Origin: Protopterus annectens
Lineage: Eukaryota > Chordata > Ceratodontiformes > Protopteridae
DNA length: 64,000 nt
Assembly: GCF_019279795.1 (NCBI RefSeq)
Contig: NC_056731.1
Location: 862,791,571 to 862,855,570, forward strand
Direction: 5' to 3'
This document shows positions 1 to 10,583 of the stretch, piece after piece. Within the stretch, counting starts at the first letter, position 1. Every line of letters begins with the position of its first letter. A program made the translations under genes and the position numbers. Under the pieces are notes generated by a model. The model searched no databases and was not told the origin of the DNA. It saw only the letters and a list, made by a program, of their open reading frames with translations.

Positions 1-170
1 CTTTTACAATTAGTCGGGATAAACCTTAACATATGAGCCTGACAGCAACAAAATTCTGAAAATCAATGTGGCAGAAGCATATACTTTTCCCCATACTTAT
101 CAATCATTTTCCCATCCTTATCAGAAACAGTAGGACTGGAATTAACTAAGTGCTACCAGCAAGAGGATTA
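1..170 (-). mobile_element. DIRS family-2 gag fragment (left flank of DIRS A)
   Basis: Read on the minus strand, this edge fragment gives a broken peptide containing DGK-(M)ID-KYGEK-Y followed by a partly frameshifted stretch. It resembles the conserved C-terminal part of DIRS/Ngaro gag proteins (pattern D-x-G-x-x-x-D-x-x-x-(K/R)-x-Y). The right flank of the inserted DIRS A (6393-6510) gives the gag segment that should lie just upstream. I infer one older DIRS-2 copy split by DIRS A. The rest lies left of the window. The gag assignment is from remembered family patterns and is moderately sure. Confidence 0.5.
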
Positions 171-360
171 TAAAGAAGTTATGTACTCACCATAATCTTC
201 CATGTGTGTTGCAAATCTCACCTTCATTCTTAGCAGGTTGGGTTCGGAACCGATCCTCAGTTCCGACTCGGCCTTATACAAAAGCTTGAGGTCTTCCACT
301 AGCTTGTGGCTAAAAAGCCTTATCCATCATGCACTAGGAGAGCTCCCCCGATCTTGTTTG
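171..360 (+). repeat. Left inverted terminal repeat of DIRS A
   Basis: From about position 215 this matches the reverse complement of 6205-6375, including the segment with CTCGGCCTTATACAAAAGC and the following GAGGTCTTCCACTAGCT. The outermost ~45 bases (around GAAGTTATGTACTCACCATAA) are not shared with the right end, but they reappear inverted in the ICR. This asymmetry of the two ends is typical of DIRS elements. The exact outer base is uncertain by a few positions. Confidence 0.85.
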
Positions 361-489
361 CAGATATAACTAAGCTAATAAATAAAAGTCAATGAATACC
401 TTATAAAGCAATGAAGAAGGTCAGAGATCATTAATAGCCAATTGCATCGGCTCAGTCTTCCAGGAGCAAAGGGCTGGAGGAAGGAGGGT

Positions 490-602
490 GGGATGTAAGA
501 ATGAAGGTGAGATGAAGAACACAAATGGAATGTTATGGTGAGTACATAACTTCTTTATGTGAGGTTGTCTTATCTCGCCTTCATTCTTAGTAGGTTGGGA
601 CA
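490..602. repeat. Internal complementary region (ICR) of DIRS A
   Basis: The first half (about 493-552) is the reverse complement of the left outer end and ends in GGTGAGTACATAAC. The second half (about 553-600) is the reverse complement of the right outer end, including the TATCTCGCCTTCATTCTTA stretch. In the known DIRS replication model the ICR templates the joining of the two ends into a circular intermediate. Confidence 0.85.
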
Positions 603-635
603 ACATCCCTAGCATCATCTTTCTTGGGTGGCTCA

Positions 636-1640
636 ATGGAGAATATTCTTCAGAACAGTGAACCCAGAGGAGGCCCTGTTCCTGGAGGCCAAATCAACTT
701 TGTAATGAGTGATAAAGGTATGAGGCCTTGCCCATGTTGCTGCAGCACAAATGGTATCAATAGTTAGTCTCGCCCGAAAGGCAGAAGAGGTTGCTATGGC
801 TCTTGTAGAATGACCTTTTACTTTATGGGAAAGTTCTTTGTTTTGAGATTTGCAAGCAAAGGTAATACAAGCTGATAGCCATTTCAAAAGTGTGACTTTA
901 CACACAGGAGCACCTTTCTTTGAGTCTGAAAAGGATACAAACAATTGGTCAGATTTTCTGAAGTTCTTTGTCGTATGCAAGTAGAAACATAATTGTCTAT
1001 GTACATCCATTTGATGCAGCATATATTCTGCCTTATTCTCATAGTTGGGGGAAAAAATGGTAGTTCTATAGATTGATTCAAATTAGATTCTGAGCATACT
1101 TTGGGTAGAAAAATGGGTTTGTGCGCAGGGATACTCTGCCTTTCTGGAAAAGCATGTAGGGGGGCTTTATTAACAATGCTTGCAGCTCTGAAACACTTCC
1201 AGCAGAAGTAATAGCTATGAAAAGAATTGTTTTCCAAGTCAAATACTTGTGATCGCAGGATGATGCAGGCTCGAAAGGGAGAAGAATCAAACAAGATAAG
1301 ACAAATTTCAAGTTCTATGGTGCTGGAGGGGCTTTAATAGGTGGTCTTAATAAAACAGTAGCTTTAAGAAAGGCTTTGCAAAGTCTTTTGCCTAAATGGA
1401 AATTAGATATTGCTGCTAACTGAACTCAGATAGTAGCTGCCCATGAAGAAAATCTTTTCCATTTGGTTCTATTTAACTTTCTCATCGAAGCTTTATGAGA
1501 TGAGATCAGGATATGTTTTACTGATGGTGAGAGGTTAGGGAGCTTGGCTATGGTTGGAATCATAGCAGCCAAGCTGTCAATTTGAGGGCTTGAAGGGAGG
1601 GGTACAGCATCCCTGACGCATGAATCAAGAGGTCCGGAAC
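636..1640 (-). pseudogene. DIRS A tyrosine recombinase (broken; catalytic Arg lost)
   Basis: Tyrosine recombinase that would insert the circular DNA of the element. The C-terminal catalytic segment carries HSTR (the HxxR motif) near 800-815 and the nucleophile in ITHYKVDL near 690-715. The first catalytic Arg lies in SARRVSEL in copies B and D. Here the corresponding peptide, around 1195-1215, reads SAGSVSEL, so the Arg is missing. The frame changes several times (pieces 633-1022, 884-1294, 1426-1640). It lies directly downstream of the methyltransferase-like region, the usual DIRS order. It should be inactive. Confidence 0.85.
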
Positions 1641-1664
1641 TGGGTCCAAAATTCACAGCTCCTC

Positions 1665-2340
1665 CTAGAGATGAGGCCACAGGAAGGGGAACCAGATTAG
1701 ACAAGGCCAGTATGGGGCGACGAGTATCAAGTTCCTTCCCAAGCAACTGGCTTTCTGAAGAACTCTGGGTATCAACGGAAAGAGAGGAAAGGTGTAGAGG
1801 AGACCCGAGGGCCAATCGTGGACAAGTGCATCCCTTGGTGATTCCCCCGAGGGGGGATCAGGGCAAAGTAGTTGCTGCATTTGGTGTTTATGGATGTGGC
1901 AAAAAAGTTGCAGCAAGGCCTGCCCCATTTGCGGAAAATCTTTTCCACCACGTCCTGTTTTAGGGACCACTCATGAGGCATTAGAATAGCTCTGCTGAAT
2001 TTGTCCGTTATCGCATTGGATTTCTCCAGGATGTGCTTTGCTACCAGAAAGCGTTGGGAGGAGGTCGCTCACTGCCATACTCTCAGGGCCTCCCAACAAA
2101 GGAGGTAAGATCTAGTTCCTCCTTGTTTGTTTATGTACCACACAACTGACATGTTGTCTGTCTGTATTGCAATAGTTCCTAGCAGAAGAGAGTCCTGGAA
2201 TGCTTGCAACACTAAAAGCACCACTCTCATCTCTAGGACACTGATGTGCAAATGGGTCTCATGATCCTGACAAGTGCCTTGGACTGTCCTTCCCAGATAA
2301 TGCCCCCCCTATGCCCCCCCATCTGAGAACCATCCATGGT
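1665..2340 (-). pseudogene. DIRS A RNase H plus methyltransferase-like domain (broken)
   Basis: The RNase H part (about 2069-2340) shows the LEMR segment, TDNMSVVWYINKQGG and a degraded TMDGSQ first motif. Its acidic positions match those in copy B. The following part (about 1665-1985) contains ATSINTKCSNYF, a run ending with FPLIPRVLQK, and LILVAPYWP. This is the segment found between RNase H and recombinase in DIRS elements and usually related to Dam-type N6-adenine methyltransferases. The domain name is family knowledge; no catalytic motif is clear here. Frameshifts separate the pieces. Confidence 0.7.
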
Positions 2341-3400
2341 CACTTTGGCTAATGGCTGGGGAAGTACAAAGGGTCGACCTAATGTCACATGAGTGGAGTA
2401 AAGCCACCAACGAAGGTCTTTCTTGCAAGATTCCGTTATCAAAATTTGGTTGGACATGGATGGTTCCTGGACTGACCACTGAGTGAACAGTAGCCACTGT
2501 AGAATTCTCATGTGCAGATGTGCTAATGGAATCAGGGATATTGCTGCTGCCATGGTTCCCAAGACTTTCAGGACTGTTCTTGCTTGTACTTTTTTCTTGG
2601 AAAATAGGTTTGGGACCTGATGTCGTAGAAACTGAACCCTTTCAGAAGGAAGTTTGGCCATCATTTTTGTTGTATCTAGATCTGCTCCTATAAAAACTAT
2701 ACGCTGAGATGGCAACAAGGCAGAGTTTTCATAGTTTATTGTGATTCCTATGGTGAGAGCAGAGATGCAAGGTGGTGTCTCTCGCTTTCGATAGCAGATG
2801 CTCTGTGGTGGTGGTTAGGAGCCAGTCATCTAGGTACAGAAACACTAGGAATCCTAGGCATCTCAAGTGAGCCCCGACTACTGCCATACACTTGATGAAC
2901 ACTCTGGGGGCTGTAGTAAGGCCAAAGGGCAGAGCTCGAAACTGGTAGTGAATAGCTCCCAGCCAAAAGCGCAAATGAGTCCTAGATCGCCTGTCCATTT
3001 TTATGTGGCAGTATGCATCCTGGAAGTCTATAGAGCACATCCAATCATCTTGTCACAGAAAAGGGGGTATTGATTGCAGTCTTACCATCCTGAACTTTGA
3101 CTTTCTTACTGATTTGCTTAATTTGCTAAGATCCAGGATGGGTTTCCAGTCCCCTGTTTTCTTTGGAACTAAAAAGAACTTTCAGTAAGTTCTGGATCCT
3201 ATTTGGTCTGCGAGGACTGTTTGGATGACTCTTTTGTCTAGCAACTTTTATATTTCTAGAGTTGCCTGTTCCCTTTGACTGGGTGGAACGTCTGGGATGG
3301 GTTTTTTTATGTTTGGGACAGGGAAAGAAAAGTGTATGGAGTATCCTCTGGATACAATGCTTTGTACCCACTTATCTTTTATTGTTAGCCAGGCTTCTGG
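2240..3400 (-). pseudogene. DIRS A reverse transcriptase (broken)
   Basis: The DIRS-type RT runs through 3371-3126, 3040-2729 and 2718-2240. Visible landmarks are CSIDFQDAYCHIKMD (catalytic Asp), LPFGLTTAPRVFIKCMA, YLDDWLL (the YxDD box), and then IVFIGADLDT of the thumb/connection region. Stops interrupt the fingers (for example near 3185 and 3065). The protein would copy the element RNA. Best intact comparison: copy D at 60612-61265. Confidence 0.85.
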
Positions 3401-3474
3401 GTACAAAGATAAGCAGACCCTGACTGCCTCCACAGATGGACAGGCAGGCCTCCTTTCAGGATATCTGAAAGGGC

Positions 3475-5695
3475 TTACCAAGGAATGATTCCCTGTAGCC
3501 TGATTTTGTGGACCCGCTCTGCCGTGTGGTTGGTGTCTTCCATTACTACTTCCCCCTCTGCCCCTGGGGGAGGAATCACCACGTGTGTCTTGGAAAGCTC
3601 TCTGGGATTTTTGAAGCCACATTTTCCTCCTTTTTGACCCTTTGGATGAGGTCTGGTAGGTAGGGAAAAATGTACTCCTATGGCAGAGAGAGTCTTTCCT
3701 TCTTGTTCACACCTGGTTAGTGTGTCTTTGACATTTAGCCCAAACAAAGATGAGCCATCGAAAGGGGCGTTCACAAAAGGCGATTTAAAGGGCTGCACAA
3801 AGTCACACAAGTGCATCCAAGAATGTCTCCTTAGAGAAACTGCTGAATCTGGTTGCTCCAGACACTGCATAAGAACTGAGTCTCATGGAGGAGTTGACCA
3901 CTGAGTTTAAGGTGGAGAGCTGACAGGAACAGCTACTGAACCTTGGAGGGTATCTCTAGCTCCTTCAGGAGATCTCCCTAAAGTTTAATAAAGTGAGTCA
4001 GATAATTCAGCAATCTAAGGGCAAAAGTCGCTGAAAAAAAGATGCGCTTTCCATATCTGTTCATTGTACAAGACTCCTTGTTCGGCGGATGGACAGAAGA
4101 AGACATCTCTGAGAGTTCCTTCTTGGTATATGCGGCCACCATCATAGAATCTACTGGGACTCCCTTGGTAATTTTTGTCCACTGGTGAGGTGATCAACTT
4201 ATTTGGCCTCCGAGGAACAGGTTCCACTGAATCTGGAGACTCCCATGCCCTTCGAGAAACTAGATCCATTAGTTCATTGAAAAGCAGAGACACCCAAGTG
4301 GAGGAAGGGAAAGATCCAAAGGCCTTCAGGTATACAGACTCCTCCTCCGAAGGGTTGATGGACTCCAGCCACCTCTTTGTTTTAGTATCTCTAGGATGTC
4401 AGCAAAGGAGACATCCTCAGAAGGTGACCATGGGGACCCTTCAGAATCATCAAGGTCTGTATCCAATGTGACAGACTCCTCTGAAGAGTCTAAATGTTTC
4501 TTACATAATCTCTTCCGAGGGACCTCCTCAGAGGAGTATTCTGGAGAGGTTTCAGAAGAGAGGGGGGTCACCCAATGGGGCACCCTGAAGCCTAGGATCT
4601 CCATGTCTCTGTGGATGCAGTGGTACCGAGACAGACACCGATGCCTTGGGGAAGAATGTCCTGACCCGAGAGTGGACCTGTTGCAGAGACAGCACTCTCA
4701 TCACCTTGAAAGCCCCGCGACCCTGGTCTGAGGAAACTCCTGGCTCTGAAGAACCAAAGGGAATCCCCGAAGCCAAGTGGGTCAGCTCCAAGGCTGAGGC
4801 AGGAAACCAGCTCACCAGAGCCAACGCCCCGAGAGGTAAGTTTGTATCTGACAACTGTCCTATCCAACTCCGCTCTCCGGTCCCGACTGGAGAGCATCAG
4901 CTCCTAAACTCCTCGAATTTGGACGGAACCGAAGATGTTGGAACAATGTTCGGACCCTAAGATCCTGTGATAGGTCTCAGTTCTGATGATTCAGATACAA
5001 TCAATTCTAGACATTCTGGCTCAGATGTCAGAGATCAGATCAGAGGAGGAATCAATGCTGAAAGGGCTGGTCAGTTCTAAAGCCCTCTGGGTTGGATCTA
5101 GCAGTTTGGTGAGCGCCAGTGCCCTTAGCCTCTGCACTACACGATCCACACCGTCATCAGACATGCTCCTGGAAGATCAAGTTGAGGGAGCAGGAGATTT
5201 GGAGGACTGTAATAATGGAGACCTTAGAGTGGGAGATATTGGTTCCAATTCAGAGGACCAGCTCTGCAAATGAAATTTCACCAGCACTGAAACTGAGGGA
5301 GCCGAGGTAGAAGGCTTCTCGGGCCTGACAGCCGTCGGGTCCATACTTGAAACGTTTGGTAATTTTTTAGATGGCTCTGACTAAGCACTTGAAGGTGAGG
5401 ACCTTTTCCCCGACTTGTCCGAATTTGAAGAAGGGGATTGGCCTGACTTTGAAGAACCTGACCATCTTTTATTGCTTCAGAAAAAGGGGATTTCAACAAG
5501 CCTCTTAGTATCAGTTTGTTTTTCTTTTCTAATAACACCCTGTGGCTAAAAGATGGCACAGGACTCTTGGAGGTGAACCGCTCCAAGACAGTACATGCAA
5601 ATGGTATGTCCGCCAGTAATAGACATTTTTTGACTACATTTGACACATTTTTTAAACTCAGAGGATTTAGCTTCTTTAGAATCCTTTGAAGACAT
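3475..5695 (-). pseudogene. DIRS A gag-like protein (broken)
   Basis: The likely start is the ATG on the minus strand at 5695 (MSSKDSKEAKSSEFKK). The N-terminus has a cysteine/histidine cluster, CVKC-x10-HTICMYCLG-x3-H-x4-C, also seen in copies B and D. A middle acidic segment is followed by DVSFADILEILKQRGGW (about 4330-4400), then a Pro-Arg-Arg-Pro-Asn-Lys segment and SLFG-NVKDTLTR (about 3700-3760). These blocks are conserved across the three DIRS-1 copies, so I call this gag. At least six frame changes or stops break it. Confidence 0.7.
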
Positions 5696-5831
5696 TGTAC
5701 TAGTCAGCAACAACAAAAGGAAAGCAGCTAACAACTATAGAAAATATAACTATGCATACACTCTACTACTACTTATTTATTTATTTTTTAACAATAAGAA
5801 CAGCAATGATCATGCAAAAAAAAAAAAAAAA

Positions 5832-6000
5832 AACAAGGGAAAGGCCCTCTAAGTTAAAAGGGCTAAGGCAGCTCTCTAATTTAAATGAACCAGCCTTGAG
5901 AGTTAAAGGAAGAAAACAAAGGGAAATGCCCTCTAAGTCAAACAGGCAAAGGCAGCTCTCTAATTTAAATGAACCAGCCTAGAGAGTTAAAGGGGGAAAA
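5832..6000. repeat. Two tandem ~84-bp repeats in the DIRS A 5' region
   Basis: The segment containing GGCAGCTCTCTAATTTAAAT and then GAACCAGCCT occurs twice, 84 bp apart (5865 and 5949 areas), each followed by an AG-rich stretch. A poly-A run of about 17 bases precedes it (5816-5833). This is untranslated sequence between the right ITR and the gag start. Confidence 0.75.
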
Positions 6001-6204
6001 AGAAAGGGGAAAGGAAAGCCCTCTAACTAAAAATGGGTTAATAATAAAAGGCCTTACAAGAAAAACGGCCAACAGCACTGAAAACTCAGGAAGAAAAAAC
6101 AAAAATTCACTTAGTAATTATTAACTAGAATAAACCAGTTAGAAATAGCTAACAATTTTTCAAAATATGAAGAAGAAAAAATCTACTTAGCCAGACCCAG
6201 TAGG

Positions 6205-6392
6205 AAGAGCACCTGATCTTGTTTAGCGGCAAATGAGATCTGGGTAGCTTTCCTAGTGCATGATGGGATAGGGTTTTTTAGCCACGAGCTAGTGGAAGAC
6301 CTCAGGCTTTTGTATAAGGCCGAGTCAGATCCGAGGATCAGTTCCGAATCCACCCTGGTAAGAATGAAGGCAAGATAGGACAGCATCACATC
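6205..6392 (-). repeat. Right inverted terminal repeat of DIRS A
   Basis: Inverted copy of the left terminal repeat, with GCTTTTGTATAAGGCCGAGTC and GCTAGTGGAAGACCTC. The outer ~25 bases (AAGATAGGACAGCATCACATC) differ from the left end but are represented inverted in the ICR. This end is the 5' end of the element on the minus strand, and any promoter should lie here. I cannot identify promoter elements. Confidence 0.85.
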
Positions 6393-6509
6393 TAAAGTTA
6401 CAGCTGCTGGATCAGGTTTGGGAAGACTGTATAAAAACATAATATTGAGGAACTTTATGCATCCTTTCTGCCTTTTTAGGAGTAGCTGTCTGTTGGGAAA
6501 ATTGCAGGC

Positions 6510-6585
<76 letters not shown>

Positions 6586-7850
6586 CCTCCAAGGCAGACA
6601 AAACTGGAGGAATGGGTGCAGGTTGTGGAAATTCCTTCAGTAACTGCTCACAGTATTTATCCCACTAAAAACACTAGCACATTCTAGAAACAGTCTCAGA
6701 GAAGAACACCGCCCACCCACTCGGTGAAACAGAAACTGATCTCTCCTCTGAGTCTGAGAGGGTAATACCCAGAATCTCTCCCTTCATTGTCCTGTCCATA
6801 TTTAAAATCTTGAATCTCTTCAGGAAAGGAAGTATCCCTCTTTCTTATACCAGAAGCTACCTTAAAAGAAGGATCAACAGACTGAATTAAACCCTAAACC
6901 TCACCCAATAAACTACTCCTGTGTATACAAAAATTTGAGGAGGAGTAGATACATGCTTAGTTTTTCTGCTTCTTTTTGAAAGGAAAAACTGGGCTAACAG
7001 TGTTATTAGTGGCAACATCAGCTTCCCTAGAGGATGGACACAACATTCTGATAAAACAGGGAAGGCTTTCCTGTTCCGTCTCCCAGGACCGACAAGAGCT
7101 GCTCACCTATGCCCATTGAGGGGATCCCAATAGCCATAGAGGACGTGGCTAACCCCTTCTCTATAGCGCCTGTAGGTTCTACACCAGGGATTTGTGGTAA
7201 AAGCTGAGTGGTTTGAGGTACAAGAAATGGCCACTGCAGCTAAGGTAAAATGCTAGACTGCTGTGGTGACAAAGGCTGTTTAACTTTTTAGGTTTTGTGA
7301 CTGGAAGAAAAAACGACAGTGAGACTGACACATTTTGCCAGTCCCAACAAGTAAAATAAACACAATTGCTCCACACAAAAAATGTTTTCAGTTACTTTAA
7401 ACAACTTTTAAACTAACAGGAAAAAAGAGCACTTCTGTTTAAAAGTACAGTGTAGTCTCATGACAGTCCCATTAAAACACAAATTGCTAACTTTAAAATA
7501 ACTTTGCTGATGAGGAAAGAATGAAGAATAAGCAAAAATATTTCATTTAAGTTTTTCCCCCAAAGGGAATTTATCTGCCCAGCAACAAAGGATTAGCACA
7601 AGCCAATTGCCGATCCTTGAAATCCAACAAAGGAGCATTCTCTTCAATGGCAGGAAAGCTCTGAAGGGCTTGGCATCCAAACCTGTCTTTTTTAGTCAGC
7701 TCAGCTTGAACTGCCTGATGAACTGGATGCATGAAAGGTGCCCCCAAGCTTTTTAATCCGGATGCTGCTATATCCTTGGCAGGATATAGCCTAGGCTACT
7801 GCAGCAGTGATCAATATGATGAACATCTAATCAGTGCTCCTTCCATGTAC
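6393..7850 (-). mobile_element. DIRS family-2 fragment: gag and right terminal repeat
   Basis: The minus-strand reading near 6395-6500 gives a gag-like run (KKAERMHKV, then LPKPDPAAVTLD) that is cut by DIRS A and continues in 1-170. At 7085-7240 the sequence matches 26985-27130 of another DIRS-2 fragment (both contain CCATAGAGGA and AATGGCCACTGCAG). The right end, about 7740-7850, has CTATATCCTTGGCAGGATATA and CTGCAGCAGTGAT, shared with 30195-30275 and with the inverted left repeats at 15172 and 19560. No frame is intact. This is a different family from copies A, B and D. Confidence 0.6.
6513..6584. repeat. (CA)n microsatellite
   Basis: About 36 uninterrupted CA units inside the DIRS-2 fragment. 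Long open frames here are translation of the dinucleotide and are not genes. Confidence 0.98.
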
Positions 7851-8222
7851 AACCACATAAAGTAGTTATGTCAGGTACTCAGCATAATGGATGTATCTCT
7901 AAGACACAAGCTCTTGCTGCATGACTCTCAGAACTTGGGCCATCTACTAAGCTACTTCGGCAACTTTTTCTTCCCAGCTTTCTAAGCTCCACTAGCTGGA
8001 GCAGAGACTGACTTCCATTTTTGTTCCAGACGTCCTCATGCAGCAACATACAAAGCACTGAATGTGACATCTGCAAAACAGGCTCACAAAAGCACCTCCT
8101 GGGTAGACTTTATTTAATAACCTTTTTGACATCCTTGCCTTTGGCAAAAGAAACAAAGTTCTTGCCATCTTTCTTTAGAGAAGCAGCTCTACTGGTACAG
8201 CACCTCAACTGCATATGCCCAT
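7851..8222. other. Unassigned sequence
   Basis: No coding motif, terminal repeat or tandem repeat recognised. It lies between the DIRS-2 end and a dispersed repeat next to the LINE A tail. Confidence 0.5.
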
Positions 8223-8376
8223 CTATTGTTATTCTTCTTCTTTTGGCTTTTCCCGGTTAGGGGTCACCACAGCGGAACTCCAGTCCACTAATGACTGGCA
8301 GTAGATTTTTTACGGGTGCTGAGGTGCCTGCTTGACGCCCAACCTTCAACGAAGCAGGCCCATTCCACGCATGACT
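8223..8376 (+). repeat. Short dispersed repeat (GGGGTCACCACAGCGGA type)
   Basis: Contains TTCTTCTTTTGGCTTTTCCC followed by GTTAGGGGTCACCACAGCGGA and a CCCAACCTTC...GAAGCAGG part. I recognise this as a short repeat common in fish and other vertebrate genomes, from general recall only. No coding capacity. It directly abuts the 8-bp tail of LINE A at 8377. Confidence 0.45.
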
Positions 8377-8489
8377 TTCATAGGTTCATAGGTTCATACT
8401 AGGCTATCTGCCCTAGGGCATTTATAAGCCTAGGCAGTGTGTTTGGCTTTCGCCACCCATTTTAAATTAATTTTGTTATGCCCTTTTTC

Positions 8490-10583
8490 GAGGTTAGTAT
8501 ACTGTGCCTCTGTCTAACAGTGACACAGAAGTGATACCCGGGGTAAACCTATGATCTCCCATCCACTCATCAGGATTCCTCTTGAAGAGAGTCAATGAGG
8601 GACTCTGCCTAACCTGGACTGGGATTTTATTCCAGAGTGAAGGGAGCCTCTGGGTTATGAATCTGTCCCTCCAGCATGTCCTATTTATTTCAGTGCTGAG
8701 GTTCAAGTCTCTCGGCGTGAGCTCGATGGGATTTGGATTTTCTGAGGTGCAGCATGTCCATTAATTCCGGGTTGGACATGGCTTTATACGCCAGGCACAG
8801 ATCGCCTCTGAGCAGGCGGTATGCCACTGAGTAGAGCTGGAGTTTCTTTAACTGGGCAGCATATGGCATCTGTTTGAGCCCTTTGATCCTCTTGGTGAGG
8901 TACTTTTGGGGTCTTTCCAGTTGCTGCAGGTGTCTGGTAAGGTACATCCCAAAAGGGGCATTGTACTCAATTATGGGCCTGATGAGGGATGAGTAAAGAG
9001 GCACGATGACCTCCCCTGATCTAGATGTGAATCCCTTCATGATTAGGTGGGCTCTATAAAATGTTTTTCTAACCACTTTGGCCACGTGGTTGTCACATGA
9101 GAGATTGCTATCAACTTGGGTCCTCAGGTCCCTAATTACTTCTTCTGTACTTAATGGATTACCACCTATGTGGTAATTTGTGGGCACTTTGTTTTTGCCA
9201 AAGGGGATGACTATACACTTTTTGGCGTTTAACTTGAGGCCATGGCTCTGGCACCAGTTGTCTGTTTCTATGAGGCCCTTTTGGATGATGCTTGTGTCGG
9301 CTGGAGAGTCGATTATGGCACCCAGTTTGCAGTCATCTGCGAACTTGGTCAGCCACAGTCCTTCCATGTTGGCCTGTACCTCCAAGAAATATATACTGAA
9401 CAAGAGAGGTCCCAGGACTGGGCATTGTGTGACGCCATTTGTAACTGGTTTGGAGTCTGACATGGCTCCAGCAATTCTAACCATGTGGGTTCTGTCCTTG
9501 AGCCAGTTTGCAACCCATCTAGTGACATAGGGGTTTATATTTAAGCTGGTGAGCTTATCTATAATGCCCGAGTGGGGTATTGTATCGAAGGCTTTTGCGA
9601 GGTCCAGGTAGGCTGTGTGGACCACCTTCCCCTCAATGGCCTTGGCGACTGTTTCAAAGAAATCGACCAGGTTTAAGAGGTAGGATCTGCCCTTAACAAA
9701 GCCAAACTGGGTATGATCCAGTGTCTGTAGGTCCCCAATAGCTTTATTTAGGAGGTCCATGATGATCCTTTACATAGCTTTGCAGACCAAGCTAGTCAGG
9801 CTTATGGGGCGATAGTTTCCAGGATCTGTTGAGGCACCACCTTTGTGGACAGGGACCACTGTTGCTGTACGCCACTCTTTGGGTACATATCCTGTAGTAA
9901 GGCTGAGATTGAACAGTAGTTTTATGTTTGGGTTTAGCTCTTCTTGGAGTTCATGTAGGACGCAGCCTGGGACACCGTCTGGTCCCATTGATGCTGTGTT
10001 TTTTGCTTTGGAGAGGCGGCTCTTACCTGAGCATCTGAGATCAGGGGGGCAGCACTCTGCTGGGATAGATATTTGCCCCTTTGGTGGGGAGGAGGGTGAA
10101 GTTTGGGCTGAACCTGTCTGCTAGGATGTTGGCAATGTCTGTGGGTTTGGTGTATTTTTTGTCATTTTGGACTAATTCTGAGCATATCTGGGAATTCCCA
10201 CCCAGGTTCCTAACATAACTAAAGAAAGCCTTGTGATTATCCTTAGTGTCCTGTGCAATTTTTCTCTCGAAGCTGGCCTTAAACGATTTTATGAGTGCCC
10301 GTAGTTTTTTGCTAATACTGATCAGAGATGCCTTCCCTTTTTGGGATTTTGCTCTATCTTGTAGTAGCTTCCTCCTTCTATTGTATAGTTTGTTTATGGC
10401 TGGGGTCCACCAGACAGGACATCTGCCTTTGGAGGATTGGGTCTTGGTTTTATTTGGGATTGCATGATCCATGCATTCCTGAAGGTGTTCATAGAATGCG
10501 TTTATAAAGAATTCTACGGTCTGGGCCATATTTTCCACAGGCCCGGGGGCTTTGAAGGATTCCACCTCGGTTTTGAGGAGTGT
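8490..10583 (-). pseudogene. LINE A reverse transcriptase (ORF2 C-terminal part)
   Basis: Reverse transcriptase of target-primed retrotransposition. From the N-terminal side: KLYNRRRKLLQDRA linker (about 10370), MGPDGVPGCVLHELQEELNP (9930-9988), YRPISLTSLVCKAM, a TAA stop replacing Glu of KAMER near 9767, then a 356-residue open stretch (8690-9760). This stretch contains DLAKAFDTIPHSGIID (catalytic Asp), VLGPLLFSIYF, KFADDCKLGAII (FADD box), LNAKKC and the thumb. The terminal motif RLPSLWNKIPVQVRQSPSL follows in another frame (8494-8706). It is the best-preserved RT among the LINE copies but is broken at least four times. Confidence 0.88.

Larger units (their letters stand above)
171..6392 (-). 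mobile_element. DIRS-1-like retrotransposon, copy A (full length, decayed)
   Basis: A complete tyrosine-recombinase retrotransposon of about 6.2 kb on the minus strand. The order from the right end is 5' region, gag, reverse transcriptase, RNase H, methyltransferase-like domain and tyrosine recombinase, then an internal complementary region and the left inverted terminal repeat. The left (171-360) and right (about 6205-6392) ends are inverted copies. The ICR at 490-602 joins the complements of both ends. There is no LTR, integrase or protease, as expected for DIRS. All reading frames are broken by several stops and frameshifts. It sits inside an older DIRS-2 gag. Confidence 0.9.

Noticed and set aside
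171-360. Independent MITE at the DIRS A end
   Set aside because: The same sequence is found inverted at the right end and in the ICR of one coding element, and copies B and D show the same arrangement.
6418-6687. Open frames made of Thr-His or Cys-Val repeats
   Set aside because: Translation of CA/GT microsatellites (also at 26873-26937 and 36933-37016).
9180-9530. Open frames on the strand opposite the LINE and DIRS RT regions
   Set aside because: Antisense shadows of RT coding sequence; the true frames carry RT motifs.
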